Shown here: positions 1-9,660 of the stretch, in pieces | How positions within the stretch are numbered: position 1 is the stretch's first letter | Layout: the number at the start of each line of letters is the position of its first letter | NCBI RefSeq assembly: GCF_014197435.1 | Contig: NZ_JACIFP010000001.1 | Location: 248,001 to 312,000, forward strand | DNA from: Gordonia humi | GTDB lineage: Bacteria > Actinomycetota > Actinomycetes > Mycobacteriales > Mycobacteriaceae | DNA length: 64,000 bases | Direction of reading: 5' to 3' | The notes under the pieces: model-generated | The model's database searches: none | What the model was told of the DNA's origin: nothing | Seen by the model: the letters and a program-made list of their open reading frames with translations, nothing else | Translations under genes and position numbers: made by a program

Positions 1-263
1 AAGCCGCACGCCTTGGCCAGCCAGTACGGAGCTCCGACGACGTCCTGCAGGAACAGGGTGAGCCCGAAGTCGAAGACCGCCGACAGCACACCGGTCGCGA
101 TGAACCGAACCATCTGGGTCTTGAGATCTACGCTGGTCGAGGCCTCTTCATCGTCGAGCGGCAGCTCGATCGGCATCGGCGCATGCCGAGTCGCGAAGTC
201 CTCGTGCGCGGGGTGGACCGGGAACGGGGTGCTGGGGGCGTCGTCGGGTGTGGGGTCTGGCAC
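1..263 (-). CDS. GtrA-family membrane protein, 3' end outside the window
   Basis: Partial gene that enters from the left edge and is read on the minus strand. A GTG at 263-261 gives an acidic N-terminus (about 45 residues) followed by the start of a first transmembrane segment with the sequence RFIATGVLSAVFDFGLTLF. This pattern (short cytoplasmic tail, then FxxxGxxxxxxDFxL) is typical of GtrA-like proteins such as the one encoded beside dprE1 in mycobacteria, which is linked to export of decaprenyl-phosphate-arabinose. The dprE1-dprE2-aftA operon starts 2 kb away on the opposite strand, so the pairing is kept but the gene order is altered by a lipase and a stress-protein gene in between. The start is uncertain; ATG at 113 would be too far inside. 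Confidence 0.6.
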   Translation of the reverse strand, partial: MPDPTPDDAPSTPFPVHPAHEDFATRHAPMPIELPLDDEEASTSVDLKTQMVRFIATGVLSAVFDFGLTLFLQDVVGAPYWLAKACG

Positions 264-420
264 GTGGACAGCCTATCGGTCCGCAACGCTTTCTCTCGGT
301 ACCTGAAGCAGTGCCGGACGGGGAAAAATCCGGGCCGGATACGAGCCGTCGAGGGCGATCTTCCCCTTGACCTGCGTCTCGCGCCCGAATTTCTGGATCG
401 AACGGCTAGAGTCCACTGCT

Positions 421-1632
421 ATGAGTCCTGCCACCCGACTGCCCCGCCGTCTCGCCGTTGCCGCCCTCGCCTGTGTGGCCGCGGTCGGGATGTCGATCGC
501 GCCTCCCCTCGCCCACGCCGACGACACCACGGCCGCACCGGTCTGGTCCGGGCTCGACGCGCGGAACTACGACGGCCCGATCGGCAAGCCGGGCACGCTG
601 ATCGCGAAGGTGCCGCTGAATCCGGCGGTGTCGTTGCCCGCGGCCGGCAGCGCGTACCGCATCCTCTACGCGACCACCGACGTCCACGGAAAGCCCGCCG
701 TGAGTACGGCCGCGGTCTTCCTGCCGAAACGGTCGGCACCGGCCGGCGGCTACAAGATGATCGCGTGGGCGCACGGCACCGTCGGACTCGGCGACGACTG
801 CGCGCCGTCGGCACAGCCTCGCAGCGACCGCGACACCGAGTACCTCGACCACTGGCTGAACCAGGGCTATGCGATCGTCGCCACCGACTACGTCGGCCTC
901 GGCACACCGGGCCTCATGAGTTATCTGAGCGGTAAGGTCTCGGCGACGTCGACGGTCGACTCGGTGATCGCGGCACGCCAGATGGGACTCCCGCTGAGCC
1001 GGACGTGGGCGATCGTCGGACAGTCGCAGGGCGCGGGTGCCGCGCTGAACGCCGCGCATCGTGCGACTGCCCTCGGCAAGAAGGCCGGCCTCGACTACCG
1101 CGGCGTGGTCGCGACGGGCACCCCCGCCAACATCGAACACATCGTGTGGCAGGCGGGCCCGCAGTTCCCGCCGGTCGTGCTGCCCGCGGGTCTGACGACG
1201 TACGCCGCGTACATCGTCGCGGGGTTCTCCGACGCTCGCCCCGATCTGCATCCGGACCGAGTCCTCACCGCCGAGGGGCGTCGCGTCGTGAAGCTCGCCG
1301 AGACACTCTGCTACCCCGAGCTGCACGCCGAACTCGACGGCGCGAAGATCAACAGCTGGTTCTCCCGACCCCTCACGTCGATACCCGGAGTGCAGGCCGC
1401 GCTCGTCGACTACATGGCGACGCCCTACTCCGGCTACGACCGCCCGATCTTCCTGGGCCAGGGCCTGCTCGACATGGATGTCCCCGCACCGTCGGCTCTC
1501 ACCCTGTACGCGCAGATGCTGGCCGCCGGTCAGCCCGTCGACTTCCACGTCTACCCGAACCAGGACCACTCCGGAACGGTGCTGGCGTCCATGAAGGACT
1601 CGACGCCGTTCGTGAAACGGATCATGCGGTAG
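421..1632 (+). CDS. Secreted lipase/esterase, alpha/beta-hydrolase of the secretory-lipase (LIP) type
   Basis: 403 residues. The ATG at 421 is chosen because it opens a clean Sec signal peptide: MSPATRLPRR, a hydrophobic stretch to about residue 30, then an AHA cleavage site near residue 33. An earlier in-frame start would bury the signal. The mature protein has the nucleophile elbow GQSQG with Ser202, an acid candidate in the DMD motif (Asp351 or Asp353) and His383 in NQDHSG, the order expected of an alpha/beta hydrolase. The overall layout (signal peptide, about 370-residue mature domain, GQSQGA motif) matches actinobacterial members of the secretory lipase family (PF03583), which cleave acyl esters outside the cell. 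The gene stands alone and converges on the universal stress gene at 1710. Substrate is not predictable. Confidence 0.82.
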   Translation: MSPATRLPRRLAVAALACVAAVGMSIAPPLAHADDTTAAPVWSGLDARNYDGPIGKPGTLIAKVPLNPAVSLPAAGSAYRILYATTDVHGKPAVSTAAVFLPKRSAPAGGYKMIAWAHGTVGLGDDCAPSAQPRSDRDTEYLDHWLNQGYAIVATDYVGLGTPGLMSYLSGKVSATSTVDSVIAARQMGLPLSRTWAIVGQSQGAGAALNAAHRATALGKKAGLDYRGVVATGTPANIEHIVWQAGPQFPPVVLPAGLTTYAAYIVAGFSDARPDLHPDRVLTAEGRRVVKLAETLCYPELHAELDGAKINSWFSRPLTSIPGVQAALVDYMATPYSGYDRPIFLGQGLLDMDVPAPSALTLYAQMLAAGQPVDFHVYPNQDHSGTVLASMKDSTPFVKRIMR

Positions 1633-1709
1633 GAGTCCCGACTCCGCGCGACCGGCGGAGCGAGCACGACCAGTGGAAGGGCGGAGGGCTCGAGCAGAGC
1701 GTTCGGGCC

Positions 1710-2129
1710 CTACTCCTCCACCTTCGGCGCGCGCTCCGGCTTCACGACCAGCACCGGCTTCGAGCATTCGATGAGCAGGAACTGAGAGGTGCTGCCGAGC
1801 AGGAGTTTGCCGACCTGGGTACGACGCCGCATGCCGATGATCAGCAGCTCCGCGTCGGGGTGGTCCATGGCGCGCAGGAGTTCCTCGGACGGATCGGCGC
1901 CGATCTGCTGTTTGATCTCGAATCGCACGCCGGACCGCTGCAATCGGTCCTGGACTTGCGCGATCTCCTCGGCGTCCACCACGCGGTGGCCGCGGGAGGA
2001 TCCGCTGCGGGCGTTGTCGGACACGGCGTTGATCACCAGGAGATCGGTGTCGCGGACGGCGGCTTCGGCGATGCCCTGTTCGAGACAGGACCGCCCGTGA
2101 GAACCGCCCGCATAGCCGACCACGATCAT
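1710..2129 (-). CDS. Universal stress protein (UspA domain)
   Basis: 139 residues, a single UspA domain of normal length. The start at 2129 gives MIVVGYAGGSHGRS, the usual first beta strand. The C-terminal ATP-binding pattern is visible as GMRRRTQVGKLLLGSTSQFLL, matching G-x2-G-x9-G(S/T) except that the first glycine spacing is occupied by Arg residues, followed by a KPVLVV end strand. It probably binds nucleotide in the cytoplasm and acts in general stress or dormancy, but its partner is unknown. It is transcribed away from dprE1, which starts 91 bp upstream on the other strand, so the two share an intergenic promoter region. Confidence 0.88.
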   Translation of the reverse strand: MIVVGYAGGSHGRSCLEQGIAEAAVRDTDLLVINAVSDNARSGSSRGHRVVDAEEIAQVQDRLQRSGVRFEIKQQIGADPSEELLRAMDHPDAELLIIGMRRRTQVGKLLLGSTSQFLLIECSKPVLVVKPERAPKVEE

Positions 2130-2220
2130 GGAATTCCTTCCCAAGACTCTCCTATGAATGTAGACGACGCCGATCACATCGCCGGTGCTCGCATGCGACC
2201 AGCGGGTAACCTTTGACGCG

Positions 2221-3639
2221 ATGAGTAACGCAGAACTTCTCCCGATCGAGACCCGGACCCTGATGGGTTGGGGCCGGACCATGCCGACCCAGGGGCATGT
2301 GCTGAGCACACCGTATCCCGAGGTGATCGCCGACGCCGTCGCACGCGTCGCCGACCAGAACGCGGACAAGCCGTCGTACCTGCAGCGCGGTGTGATCGCG
2401 CGCGGGCTCGGTCGTTCGTACGGCGAGAACGCGCAGAACTCGGGCGGTCTGACGATCGACATGACGCAGCTCACGCGCATCTACGACATCGACGTCGAGA
2501 CCGCGATCGTCGACGTCGACGCCGGTGTCGACCTCGACACCCTGATGCGTGTCGCCCTGCCGTACGGCCTGTGGGTCCCGGTGCTGCCGGGCACCCGCCA
2601 GGTGACCGTCGGCGGCGCCATCGGCTGCGACATCCACGGCAAGAACCACCACAGCGCGGGCAGCTTCGGCAATCACGTCGTCGAGATCACCCTGCTCGTC
2701 GCGTCGGGCGAGATCCTCACCCTGACCCCCGAGGGCGGCGCCGACGATCCGGACGCCTCCATCTTCTGGGCGACGGTCGGCGGCATCGGACTCACCGGGA
2801 TCATCTTGCGCGCCAAGATCAAGATGACGCGCACCGAGACCGCGTACTTCATCGCCGACGGCACCGTCACGAAGAGCCTCGACGAGACGATCGCCCTGCA
2901 CCAGGACGGCTCCGAGGAGAACTACACCTACTCGTCGGGCTGGTTCGACGCGATCAGCAAGCCGCCCCGCCTGGGCCGCGGCACGTTCTCCCGCGGCTCG
3001 CTGGCCACCCTCGACCAGCTGCCGGACAAGCTCGCTCAGGACCCGCTCAAGTTCGACGCACCGACTCTGGTCAACTTCCCCGACGTCTTCCCCAACGGGC
3101 TCGCCAACAAGTTGAACTTCTCGATGGTGGGCGAGGCGTACTACCGGATGGGCGGCGACTACCAGGGCAAGATCCAGAATCTGACGCAGTTCTACCACCC
3201 GCTCGACCTGTTCGGGAACTGGAACCGCGCCTACGGTTCGAAGGGCTTCCTGCAGTACCAGTTCATCGTGCCTCCCGAGGCCGTCGAGGAGTTCAAGGGC
3301 ATCATCTACGACATCCAGGCGTCCGGGCACGTCAGTTTCCTCAACGTGTTCAAGCTGTTCGGCGAGGGCAACCAGGCCCCGCTGAGCTTCCCGATGCCCG
3401 GGTGGAACATCTGCGTCGACTTCCCGATTAAGCGCGGCCTGCACGAGTTCGTCTCCGAACTGGACCGTCGCGTCATGGAGATCGGCGGCCGTCTCTACAC
3501 GGCGAAGGACTCGCGGACCACCGCCGAGACCTTCCACGCCATGTACCCGAAGGTCGACGACTGGATCGCGACGCGTCGCCGCGTGGATCCGAACCAGGTG
3601 TTCATGTCCGATATGGGCCGTCGTCTCGAACTGGTCTGA
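2221..3639 (+). CDS. dprE1: Decaprenylphospho-beta-D-ribofuranose 2-oxidase
   Basis: 472 residues; the mycobacterial enzyme has 461. It is the FAD-dependent half of the epimerase that turns decaprenyl-phospho-ribose into decaprenyl-phospho-arabinose, the only arabinose donor for arabinogalactan. The N-terminal FAD-binding (VAO-type) domain shows [18 protein letters not shown] and the motif [20 protein letters not shown]. The substrate domain ends with [11 protein letters not shown] and [18 protein letters not shown]. Cys398 and Lys429 correspond to Mycobacterium tuberculosis Cys387 and Lys418 with a constant offset of 11, so the cysteine attacked by benzothiazinones is retained. ATG 2221 is used; an upstream in-frame start would add 12 residues with no homology. 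It is followed after 38 bp by dprE2. Confidence 0.96.
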   Translation: MSNAELLPIETRTLMGWGRTMPTQGHVLSTPYPEVIADAVARVADQNADKPSYLQRGVIARGLGRSYGENAQNSGGLTIDMTQLTRIYDIDVETAIVDVDAGVDLDTLMRVALPYGLWVPVLPGTRQVTVGGAIGCDIHGKNHHSAGSFGNHVVEITLLVASGEILTLTPEGGADDPDASIFWATVGGIGLTGIILRAKIKMTRTETAYFIADGTVTKSLDETIALHQDGSEENYTYSSGWFDAISKPPRLGRGTFSRGSLATLDQLPDKLAQDPLKFDAPTLVNFPDVFPNGLANKLNFSMVGEAYYRMGGDYQGKIQNLTQFYHPLDLFGNWNRAYGSKGFLQYQFIVPPEAVEEFKGIIYDIQASGHVSFLNVFKLFGEGNQAPLSFPMPGWNICVDFPIKRGLHEFVSELDRRVMEIGGRLYTAKDSRTTAETFHAMYPKVDDWIATRRRVDPNQVFMSDMGRRLELV

Positions 3640-3677
3640 CGCAGACCGACCACCGACTTCAACGAAAGCAGTCTCAC

Positions 3678-4439
3678 ATGTTCAACGCCGTCGGCGTTCC
3701 ACAGTCCATCCTGATCCTGGGCGGTTCATCGGAGATCGGCCTGGCCATCGCGGCCGAATACCTCACCAAGGGCCCGATGCGCGTCGTCCTGGCCACCGTC
3801 CCCGGTGATCCCACCGCCGAGGCCGCCGTCGCCAAGATGAACGACGCGGGCGCCTCGTCGGTCGAGCAGATCGACTTCGACGCCCTCGCCACCGACACCC
3901 ACCGCGACGTGATCGAGAAGGCGTTCTCGGGTGGCGACATCGACGTCGCCATCGTCGCCTTCGGCATCCAGGGCGACGACGAGCAGGCCTGGCAGGACCA
4001 GAAGCTCGCCGTCCTCGAGGCCAACATCAACTACACCGCGGCCGTCTCGGTCGGCGTCCTGCTCGGCGAGAAGATGCGCGAGCAGGGCCACGGTCAGATC
4101 ATCGCGATGAGTTCGGTGGCCGGCGAGCGCGTCCGCCGCTCCAACTTCGTGTACGGCTCCACCAAGGCCGGCCTCGACGGCTTCTATCTGGGCCTGGGCG
4201 ATGCCCTGCGGCCCGAGGGCATCGGCGTCCTGGTGATCCGCCCCGGCCAGGTCCGCACCCGCCTTTCGGCGCACGTCGCCGAGGCCCCACTGACCGTCAA
4301 CAAGGAGGACGTCGCACGCCTGGCCGTCGCCGCGGTCGCCAAGGGCAAGGAGATCGTCTGGGTTCCGGGCCCGTTCCGGTACATCATGATGGCGCTGCGT
4401 CATGTGCCGCGTCCGGTCTTCCGCAAGCTGCCCATCTGA
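3678..4439 (+). CDS. dprE2: Decaprenylphospho-2-keto-erythro-pentose reductase
   Basis: 253 residues, a classical short-chain dehydrogenase. It reduces the 2-keto intermediate made by DprE1, completing the ribose-to-arabinose epimerisation. A nucleotide-binding glycine motif is seen at the N-terminus ([10 protein letters not shown]), the catalytic serine in IIAMSSVAG and the catalytic pair in YGSTKAG. The C-terminus ends in the family pattern [17 protein letters not shown]. Length and order after dprE1 match the mycobacterial gene. The next gene, aftA, begins 5 bp after the stop, so the three are very likely one transcript. Confidence 0.95.
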   Translation: MFNAVGVPQSILILGGSSEIGLAIAAEYLTKGPMRVVLATVPGDPTAEAAVAKMNDAGASSVEQIDFDALATDTHRDVIEKAFSGGDIDVAIVAFGIQGDDEQAWQDQKLAVLEANINYTAAVSVGVLLGEKMREQGHGQIIAMSSVAGERVRRSNFVYGSTKAGLDGFYLGLGDALRPEGIGVLVIRPGQVRTRLSAHVAEAPLTVNKEDVARLAVAAVAKGKEIVWVPGPFRYIMMALRHVPRPVFRKLPI

Positions 4440-4444
4440 TCGAC

Positions 4445-6409
4445 GTGCAGTCCACCGCCGAGACCTCACCGGCAGCCCCGCGCCGGATCCTGCACAACGC
4501 GCGGCTGCGCGACGTCGTCGAACTGGGCGGCGCCGTCGTCCTGTCGGCGATCGTCGCTCTCGCAGCGTTGAAGGTGATCGGCGCGATCTCCTGGCCCGCC
4601 TACAACACGTCGAATGTGACTCGAGCGCTGACGACGCTCGGCCAGGTCGTGATCGTGGTGATCGGTGCGATCGCCGTCGTCGCCTACCGATCCGGGCGAT
4701 CGCGCACATGGACGTCGTGGTTGTCGTCCCTGGCGTCGGCCGGACTGGTGACGGTGACGCTCGGCATGCCGCTGGGCGCCACCAAGCTGTACCTGTTCGG
4801 GCTGTCGGCCGACCAGCAGTTCCGCACCGAGTACCTGACGCGTCTGACCGACAGCCCGCACCTGGCGGACATGACCTACGACGGACTGGCCCCCTACTAT
4901 CCGGCGGGCTGGTTCTGGTTCGGCGGACGGTTCGCGAGCCTCCTCGGCATGCCCGGGTGGGAGGCGTACAAGCTGTGGGCCATCGTCTCGATCGCCGTCG
5001 CCGCGGCACTGGGCACCGCCCTGTGGAATCGGATGGTCGGAGTCGGGATCGGTACCGCGATCGGTCTGGCTACCACCGCGGTCACCCTGGTCTACACGTC
5101 GCCGGAGCCCTACGCTGCCGTCCTGATCCTCCCCGGTGTGCCGATGCTCGTCGTCGTGGCCTCCGCGTTGCGCGGACGACGACGCCTGGCCGAAGGACCC
5201 ACCACTCTCAGCGGCACCAACTGGCTCGCCGTGGCCGCCGGAGGCCTGTTCATCGGCGTGTCCGCGGCCACGTACACGCTGTACACGGGACTGTTCGCGG
5301 GTACGGCCGTCCTCATGGCACTGGGGTATCTGGTCCAGGCGTGGATGCAGAACCGCAACGCCGCCGTCGACCGAGCCCCCCTGCGACGCGCCACCTATCT
5401 CGCCGTGATCGTCCGCCTCGTGGTGATGGGCGTCGTCGCCGTTCTCGTCGCCCTGCTCGCGTGGACGCCGTACCTGGCGGCCCGGTCGTCGTCGATCGCG
5501 GCGCCGTCGGGCAGCGCCGAACACTATCTGCCGGAGAACGGTGCGATCGTCGGCCTGCCGATGTTCCAACTGAACCTCGTCGGACTCCTCACACTGATCG
5601 GACTGATCTGGGTGGTGGTGCGCGCGCGGCGACGGACCATCGCGGCGGCCTTCGCGTGGACGCTCGTCGGCGTCCTCGGCATCACCTGCCTGTCCCTGGC
5701 ACTGACCGCCGTCGGCACCACGCTGCTCTCGTTCCGCCTCGAAGGCGTGACCGCGGTCGTGCTGGCCGCCGCGGGCGTGTTCGGCGTCGTCGAATGCTCG
5801 CGCGCGGTGGTGGCCCGGTTCGGCGACGTCCGCACGGTGATCGGCGTGCTGGCCGGTGTCGCCGCGATCGGACTCGCGCAGACCATTCCGAGCCATCTGT
5901 CGTCGGAGATCACCACCGCGTACACCGACACCGACGGCTACGGTCAGCGCGCCGACCAGCATCCGGCGGGCGCCGAGTCGTATTACCCGGAACTGCACCG
6001 CCTGATCGGTGAGCAGACCGGTGCGCCCGCCGACCAGAGCGTCGTGTTGACCGCCGACTACGGTTTCCTCTCGCTGTACCCGTACTGGGGTTTCCAGGGA
6101 CTCACCTCGCACTACGCGAATCCGCTCGCCGAGTTCGATAAGCGGGCGCAGGCGATCGAGACGTGGTCGAAATCGGAGACGACCGAGGATCTCGTGGCTG
6201 CGATGGCGGCGACGCCGTGGCGCAGCCCGAACGTCTTCCTGTTCCGCTACAGCGCCGACGGCTATACGCTGCGGCTGGCCGAGGACGTGTTCCCCAACGA
6301 TCCGAACGTCCGCCGCTACACCGTCACCTTCTCGCCCAGTGGGTTCGACGATCCGATGTTCACCGTGACCGAACTCGGACCCTTCGTCCTCGTCGTCAAG
6401 AAAGGCTGA
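4445..6409 (+). CDS. aftA: Galactan 5-O-arabinofuranosyltransferase AftA
   Basis: 654 residues; mycobacterial AftA is 643. It is a polytopic membrane glycosyltransferase (GT-C fold, family GT85) that adds the first arabinofuranose to galactan using decaprenyl-phospho-arabinose. About a dozen hydrophobic segments are spread over residues 20-460, followed by a soluble C-terminal domain of about 190 residues. A GTG start at 4445 lies 5 bp after the dprE2 stop. Motifs seen include AYNTSNVTRALTTLGQ in the first loop and PYYPAGWFWFGGR in the large extracytoplasmic loop. Context after dprE1-dprE2 is the strongest support. In mycobacteria the embCAB genes follow; here a metallo-hydrolase does. Confidence 0.92.
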   Translation: MQSTAETSPAAPRRILHNARLRDVVELGGAVVLSAIVALAALKVIGAISWPAYNTSNVTRALTTLGQVVIVVIGAIAVVAYRSGRSRTWTSWLSSLASAGLVTVTLGMPLGATKLYLFGLSADQQFRTEYLTRLTDSPHLADMTYDGLAPYYPAGWFWFGGRFASLLGMPGWEAYKLWAIVSIAVAAALGTALWNRMVGVGIGTAIGLATTAVTLVYTSPEPYAAVLILPGVPMLVVVASALRGRRRLAEGPTTLSGTNWLAVAAGGLFIGVSAATYTLYTGLFAGTAVLMALGYLVQAWMQNRNAAVDRAPLRRATYLAVIVRLVVMGVVAVLVALLAWTPYLAARSSSIAAPSGSAEHYLPENGAIVGLPMFQLNLVGLLTLIGLIWVVVRARRRTIAAAFAWTLVGVLGITCLSLALTAVGTTLLSFRLEGVTAVVLAAAGVFGVVECSRAVVARFGDVRTVIGVLAGVAAIGLAQTIPSHLSSEITTAYTDTDGYGQRADQHPAGAESYYPELHRLIGEQTGAPADQSVVLTADYGFLSLYPYWGFQGLTSHYANPLAEFDKRAQAIETWSKSETTEDLVAAMAATPWRSPNVFLFRYSADGYTLRLAEDVFPNDPNVRRYTVTFSPSGFDDPMFTVTELGPFVLVVKKG

Positions 6410-6414
6410 CCGGC

Positions 6415-7170
6415 ATGGCTGAGCTGACTGTCACGACCATCTCTCACGGCGACGCGAAGACGCACTTCGTGTCGACGTCGACGGTCAACTGGGTGATTCT
6501 GCAGGACCGGTCCGGCGTCACGCTGGTCGACGGCGGCTATCCGGGGCACGCGGGCGCCGTCGTCGAGTCCCTGCGCCGGATCGGCAGCGCACCCGAGGAG
6601 GTCCGCGCGGCACTGCTCACCCACGCGCACGTCGACCATCTCGGCGGCCTGGCCCGACTGCGTCGCGAGCACACGTTCGACGTGTTCGCCGAACCCGAGG
6701 AGGTGGGACACGCACGGCGTGACTACCTGCAACAGGCGGACGCGTCGACGATCGGCCCCATCGCGTACCGCCCCGCCGTGATCCGCTGGCTCGGCACCGT
6801 GCTCCGACTCGGCGCACTCGACAAGACGGGTCTGCCCGACACGCAGGCCTTCGACGGTCTGTCGGAGCTGCCCGGCTCCCCCGTCGCGGTGCCGACGCAC
6901 GGCCACACCCGCGGTCACAGCGCGTTCACCGTCGGCGACGGCGAAGTCCTGATCTCCGGAGACGCCCTGATCAGCGGGCATCCGATCGCCAAGCACGCCG
7001 GCCCGCAATGCCTCGGTCACGTCTTCACGCACGACGTCGCCGCCAACGAGGCCGCCGTCGCCTCCCTCGCCGACCTGGACGCGGTGATCGTCATGCCGGG
7101 CCACGGCCCTCTCCTCGCCGGTGCGGTCGGGACCTTCGTCGAACAGGCCCTGACGCGGTCCGGCGACTGA
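6415..7170 (+). CDS. Metallo-beta-lactamase-fold hydrolase
   Basis: 251 residues starting at ATG 6415, 5 bp after the aftA stop, so it is probably the last gene of the dprE1 operon. The metal-binding motif is HAHVDH (His70, His72, Asp74, His75), with further ligands in THGHTRGH, SGDALI and PGHGP in the expected order. This is the general glyoxalase II-like branch of the superfamily. There is no signal peptide, so it should be cytoplasmic. The substrate cannot be read from the sequence, and a link to cell-wall synthesis is only suggested by position. Confidence 0.85.
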   Translation: MAELTVTTISHGDAKTHFVSTSTVNWVILQDRSGVTLVDGGYPGHAGAVVESLRRIGSAPEEVRAALLTHAHVDHLGGLARLRREHTFDVFAEPEEVGHARRDYLQQADASTIGPIAYRPAVIRWLGTVLRLGALDKTGLPDTQAFDGLSELPGSPVAVPTHGHTRGHSAFTVGDGEVLISGDALISGHPIAKHAGPQCLGHVFTHDVAANEAAVASLADLDAVIVMPGHGPLLAGAVGTFVEQALTRSGD

Positions 7171-7220
7171 GCATCGGCGCGTCGGCCGCCGAGCGTCGCG
7201 GAGACCATGGGGACGCGTGT

Positions 7221-8978
7221 CTAGGGAATCCAGATCCATTCCCGTGACAGCGCCGTCTCGCCGGAGCATCGGATCAGCGTCCCGGCCCCGTCGACGGCGA
7301 ACAGGCGATCGGCGGGCCTGGACGCGGGGCGGCACGGGTCGCTCGTCACCGTGACCGCGGGTGCGGTGCGGTCGGTGCCGCTCCCCGGGATCGGTGCGCC
7401 CACATAGGTGAGCGGCGTCGCCTGCCGCACGCCGCCGACGTCCTGCGGTTCGTCGTACGGGGCGACGACGGCCAGCGAGTCCCCGACGCGCGTCCAGTCG
7501 TCGCGTGTCGGATCCGAGCGAGCACCTGTGCGGACGACGACGGTCTTGGCCTGCGCCGGGGTGGCGTAGAGGACCGCGCCGTGCCCGTCGGTGTCGACCG
7601 CGGTGACGGTCCACTCGTCGCGGCCGCGCGCGATCAGCCCGGTCACGGTCCATCCGTCTGGAACGTCCGCGATCTGCCGCGCACCCTCCGAGGAGGCGAA
7701 TCGCGTGGTGAGGACGCCGTTGCCGGACACCATGATCGCGGCGACGCCCCGATCCCCGGCGACGACGCGCACGCTCTCGTCCACCGACGCTCCGAGGTCG
7801 GCTCCGCCGTAGATCCTCCGCTCCCCCGTCCTGCTGTACACGGCGAACCTGTCCGGGCGGCCCGCGCAGACGAGCGGCACCGCGAACTCGTCGCCGATCA
7901 CGTCGAAGCGGTCCGGACGGCGGCAGTCGTCGTCGACGTCGAGGTCGGCGATCCGATCCACCGTGCCGTCGGATCTGCGGACTCGCACGAGGGCGGACTC
8001 GTCGTCGGTCAGGGCGACGGCGCCGTCCGCGGACACCCGGACGGCCTCGGCACCGTCGAGCGCGTCGGTGCGCCACCGGATCGTCCCGTCCCGGCCGTCG
8101 ACGCCGTAGGTGAGCAGCCCCACCGGAGCCGGATACTCGACCTGGACCAGCAGCCACGATTCGTCGCGGGTGGCGGAGGGAGCGCCCCACGCACCGACGA
8201 CCCGCGCGTCGAAGTCGAGTCGCCAGTTCTGTCGGCCGTCGGCGTACGCGGTGACCGACGTCGCGCCCGGCAGGGCGAATCCGCCCGCGACGGGTGCCGG
8301 GATCGATGCCTCCCAGGCCTGCGCGTCCGGGGCCGGTTCGTCCCAGTCGATGCGGACCGGTGCATCGCCGCTCGCTTGTCTACCGTCAGGGCCGTCGAGC
8401 CGCGGCGACGGGCCCGCAGGCCAGGCCACGAACACCGCGACGGTCGCCAGGATCGCCGACGAGCACACCGCGGCGGTCGCGAATCTGCGTGCGGCACGGC
8501 GACGTCCGCGCTGCGGGACGCGTACCACGCGGGACAGGAGATCGCCGACACCGATCGCGATTCCCAGAATCGCCACGTAGACGACGATGCTCGGACGGTC
8601 GATCACGCCCGGTGCCGCCTGGAGGCCCGCCGCGTCGTCGCGCGCACCCGCGGACACCGCCAGGAGCACGACGATCGCGGCGACGCCGAGTACCGAGACT
8701 CCGATGTCGGCCCGATCCCAGCGACGGCTCCGCCGGGGCCTCGCCACGAAGTGGACGAGAGCCGGGACCACCGCGGCGCACGCGACGACAGGAGTGATCC
8801 ACCGCAGATCCGATCCGGGCAGCGGGTCAGAGCCCCGGTGCCATGCGGGCACCGCCCTGATCTCCGCGAACACCGTCAAGCCGATCACGACGAGGATCGC
8901 GCCGACGACCACGCCGGTCCAGATCGCGTGCGGTCTGCGGACCTGTGACGACGGCGGGGAGTCCCCTTCTCGGCTCAT
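7221..8978 (-). CDS. Membrane protein with N-terminal helices and a propeller-like extracytoplasmic domain
   Basis: 585 residues from ATG 8978 (a start 39 bp upstream is also possible). The first 190 residues hold about five hydrophobic helices (for example WTGVVVGAILVVIGLTVFAE and SIVVYVAILGIAIGVGDLLS) separated by arginine-rich loops. The rest lacks membrane segments and contains repeated short blocks such as DGRDGTIRWRTDAL, DGRQNWRLDFDARVVGAW and DGHGAVLYA that resemble blades of a PQQ/WD-type beta propeller. A similar layout is common in actinobacterial hypothetical proteins. I do not recognise a specific family, and no enzyme motif is visible. It converges on the metallo-hydrolase gene and stands apart from the gene at 9248. 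Confidence 0.7.
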   Translation of the reverse strand: MSREGDSPPSSQVRRPHAIWTGVVVGAILVVIGLTVFAEIRAVPAWHRGSDPLPGSDLRWITPVVACAAVVPALVHFVARPRRSRRWDRADIGVSVLGVAAIVVLLAVSAGARDDAAGLQAAPGVIDRPSIVVYVAILGIAIGVGDLLSRVVRVPQRGRRRAARRFATAAVCSSAILATVAVFVAWPAGPSPRLDGPDGRQASGDAPVRIDWDEPAPDAQAWEASIPAPVAGGFALPGATSVTAYADGRQNWRLDFDARVVGAWGAPSATRDESWLLVQVEYPAPVGLLTYGVDGRDGTIRWRTDALDGAEAVRVSADGAVALTDDESALVRVRRSDGTVDRIADLDVDDDCRRPDRFDVIGDEFAVPLVCAGRPDRFAVYSRTGERRIYGGADLGASVDESVRVVAGDRGVAAIMVSGNGVLTTRFASSEGARQIADVPDGWTVTGLIARGRDEWTVTAVDTDGHGAVLYATPAQAKTVVVRTGARSDPTRDDWTRVGDSLAVVAPYDEPQDVGGVRQATPLTYVGAPIPGSGTDRTAPAVTVTSDPCRPASRPADRLFAVDGAGTLIRCSGETALSREWIWIP

Positions 8979-9247
8979 GTCGACGAGGAAACCAGCCGTG
9001 ATCGGCGATGGTTTCAAATGAGAGCAACCCGTTACCGGACCGAGCCAAGCTCATCCGTTCGGACGATACGACCGCACGTGCGGCGGCCTCTCGCGCGAGA
9101 GCCGAAAGCTGCGCGGCCCGTTGACGATCCATCGGTCTCGACGACCGCTCGCGGAAACCGAACCCGCCCGGTTCGGCCCCTCCGCAGTCGTCCATCGCGA
9201 CTCCGTGGATGTCGTCTCGCCTATGAACTCGTCACCGCGGCGGTCGA

Positions 9248-9625
9248 TTACACGACGTCCCGGACTCTGATCTCCACGGTCCCCGCCGCACCGCGACGCA
9301 GACGAGACCCGAGAACCGTCAACCGCCCGAGCACTCCGTACTTCTTGACTATCAGGTCGGCTGCGCGGGCCCCGTCGTCGTTCACGATGCCGATGCCGGC
9401 GGCCTGATCCCCGAGGGTCTTCGATCCACGCGCGTCGCACTTCTGGACGAGGACCCGGTTGTCGCGACGTAGCCGCTTGACCTTCCACGAGTCGGCGACC
9501 GTCCACATGACGAGGTCGGCCCCGTCACGCACCGCCCACAGCGGAGAGGCCACGGCCTCGCCGGTCTTGCGATAGGTCGTCAGCATGACGTACTTGGCTT
9601 CGGCGATCTCCCCGACGGTGGTCAT
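9248..9625 (-). CDS. PPOX-class (F420- or flavin-dependent) oxidoreductase
   Basis: 125 residues with the split beta-barrel signature of the pyridoxamine-phosphate-oxidase-like family: AKYVMLTTYRKTGEAVASPLWAV at the start, DLVMWTVADSWKVKRLRRDNRVLVQKCDARG in the middle and a conserved C-terminal IVKKYG segment. Actinobacterial members of this size usually bind F420 or flavin. The substrate is unknown. The gene lies 35 bp upstream of the kdpE stop end region in map order, on the same strand, and follows the kdp operon; it could be read through from kdpE but no coupling is visible. Confidence 0.82.
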   Translation of the reverse strand: MTTVGEIAEAKYVMLTTYRKTGEAVASPLWAVRDGADLVMWTVADSWKVKRLRRDNRVLVQKCDARGSKTLGDQAAGIGIVNDDGARAADLIVKKYGVLGRLTVLGSRLRRGAAGTVEIRVRDVV

Positions 9626-9660
9626 GGCGCCAGCCTACCGTCGACGGCGGTCGACGCACG

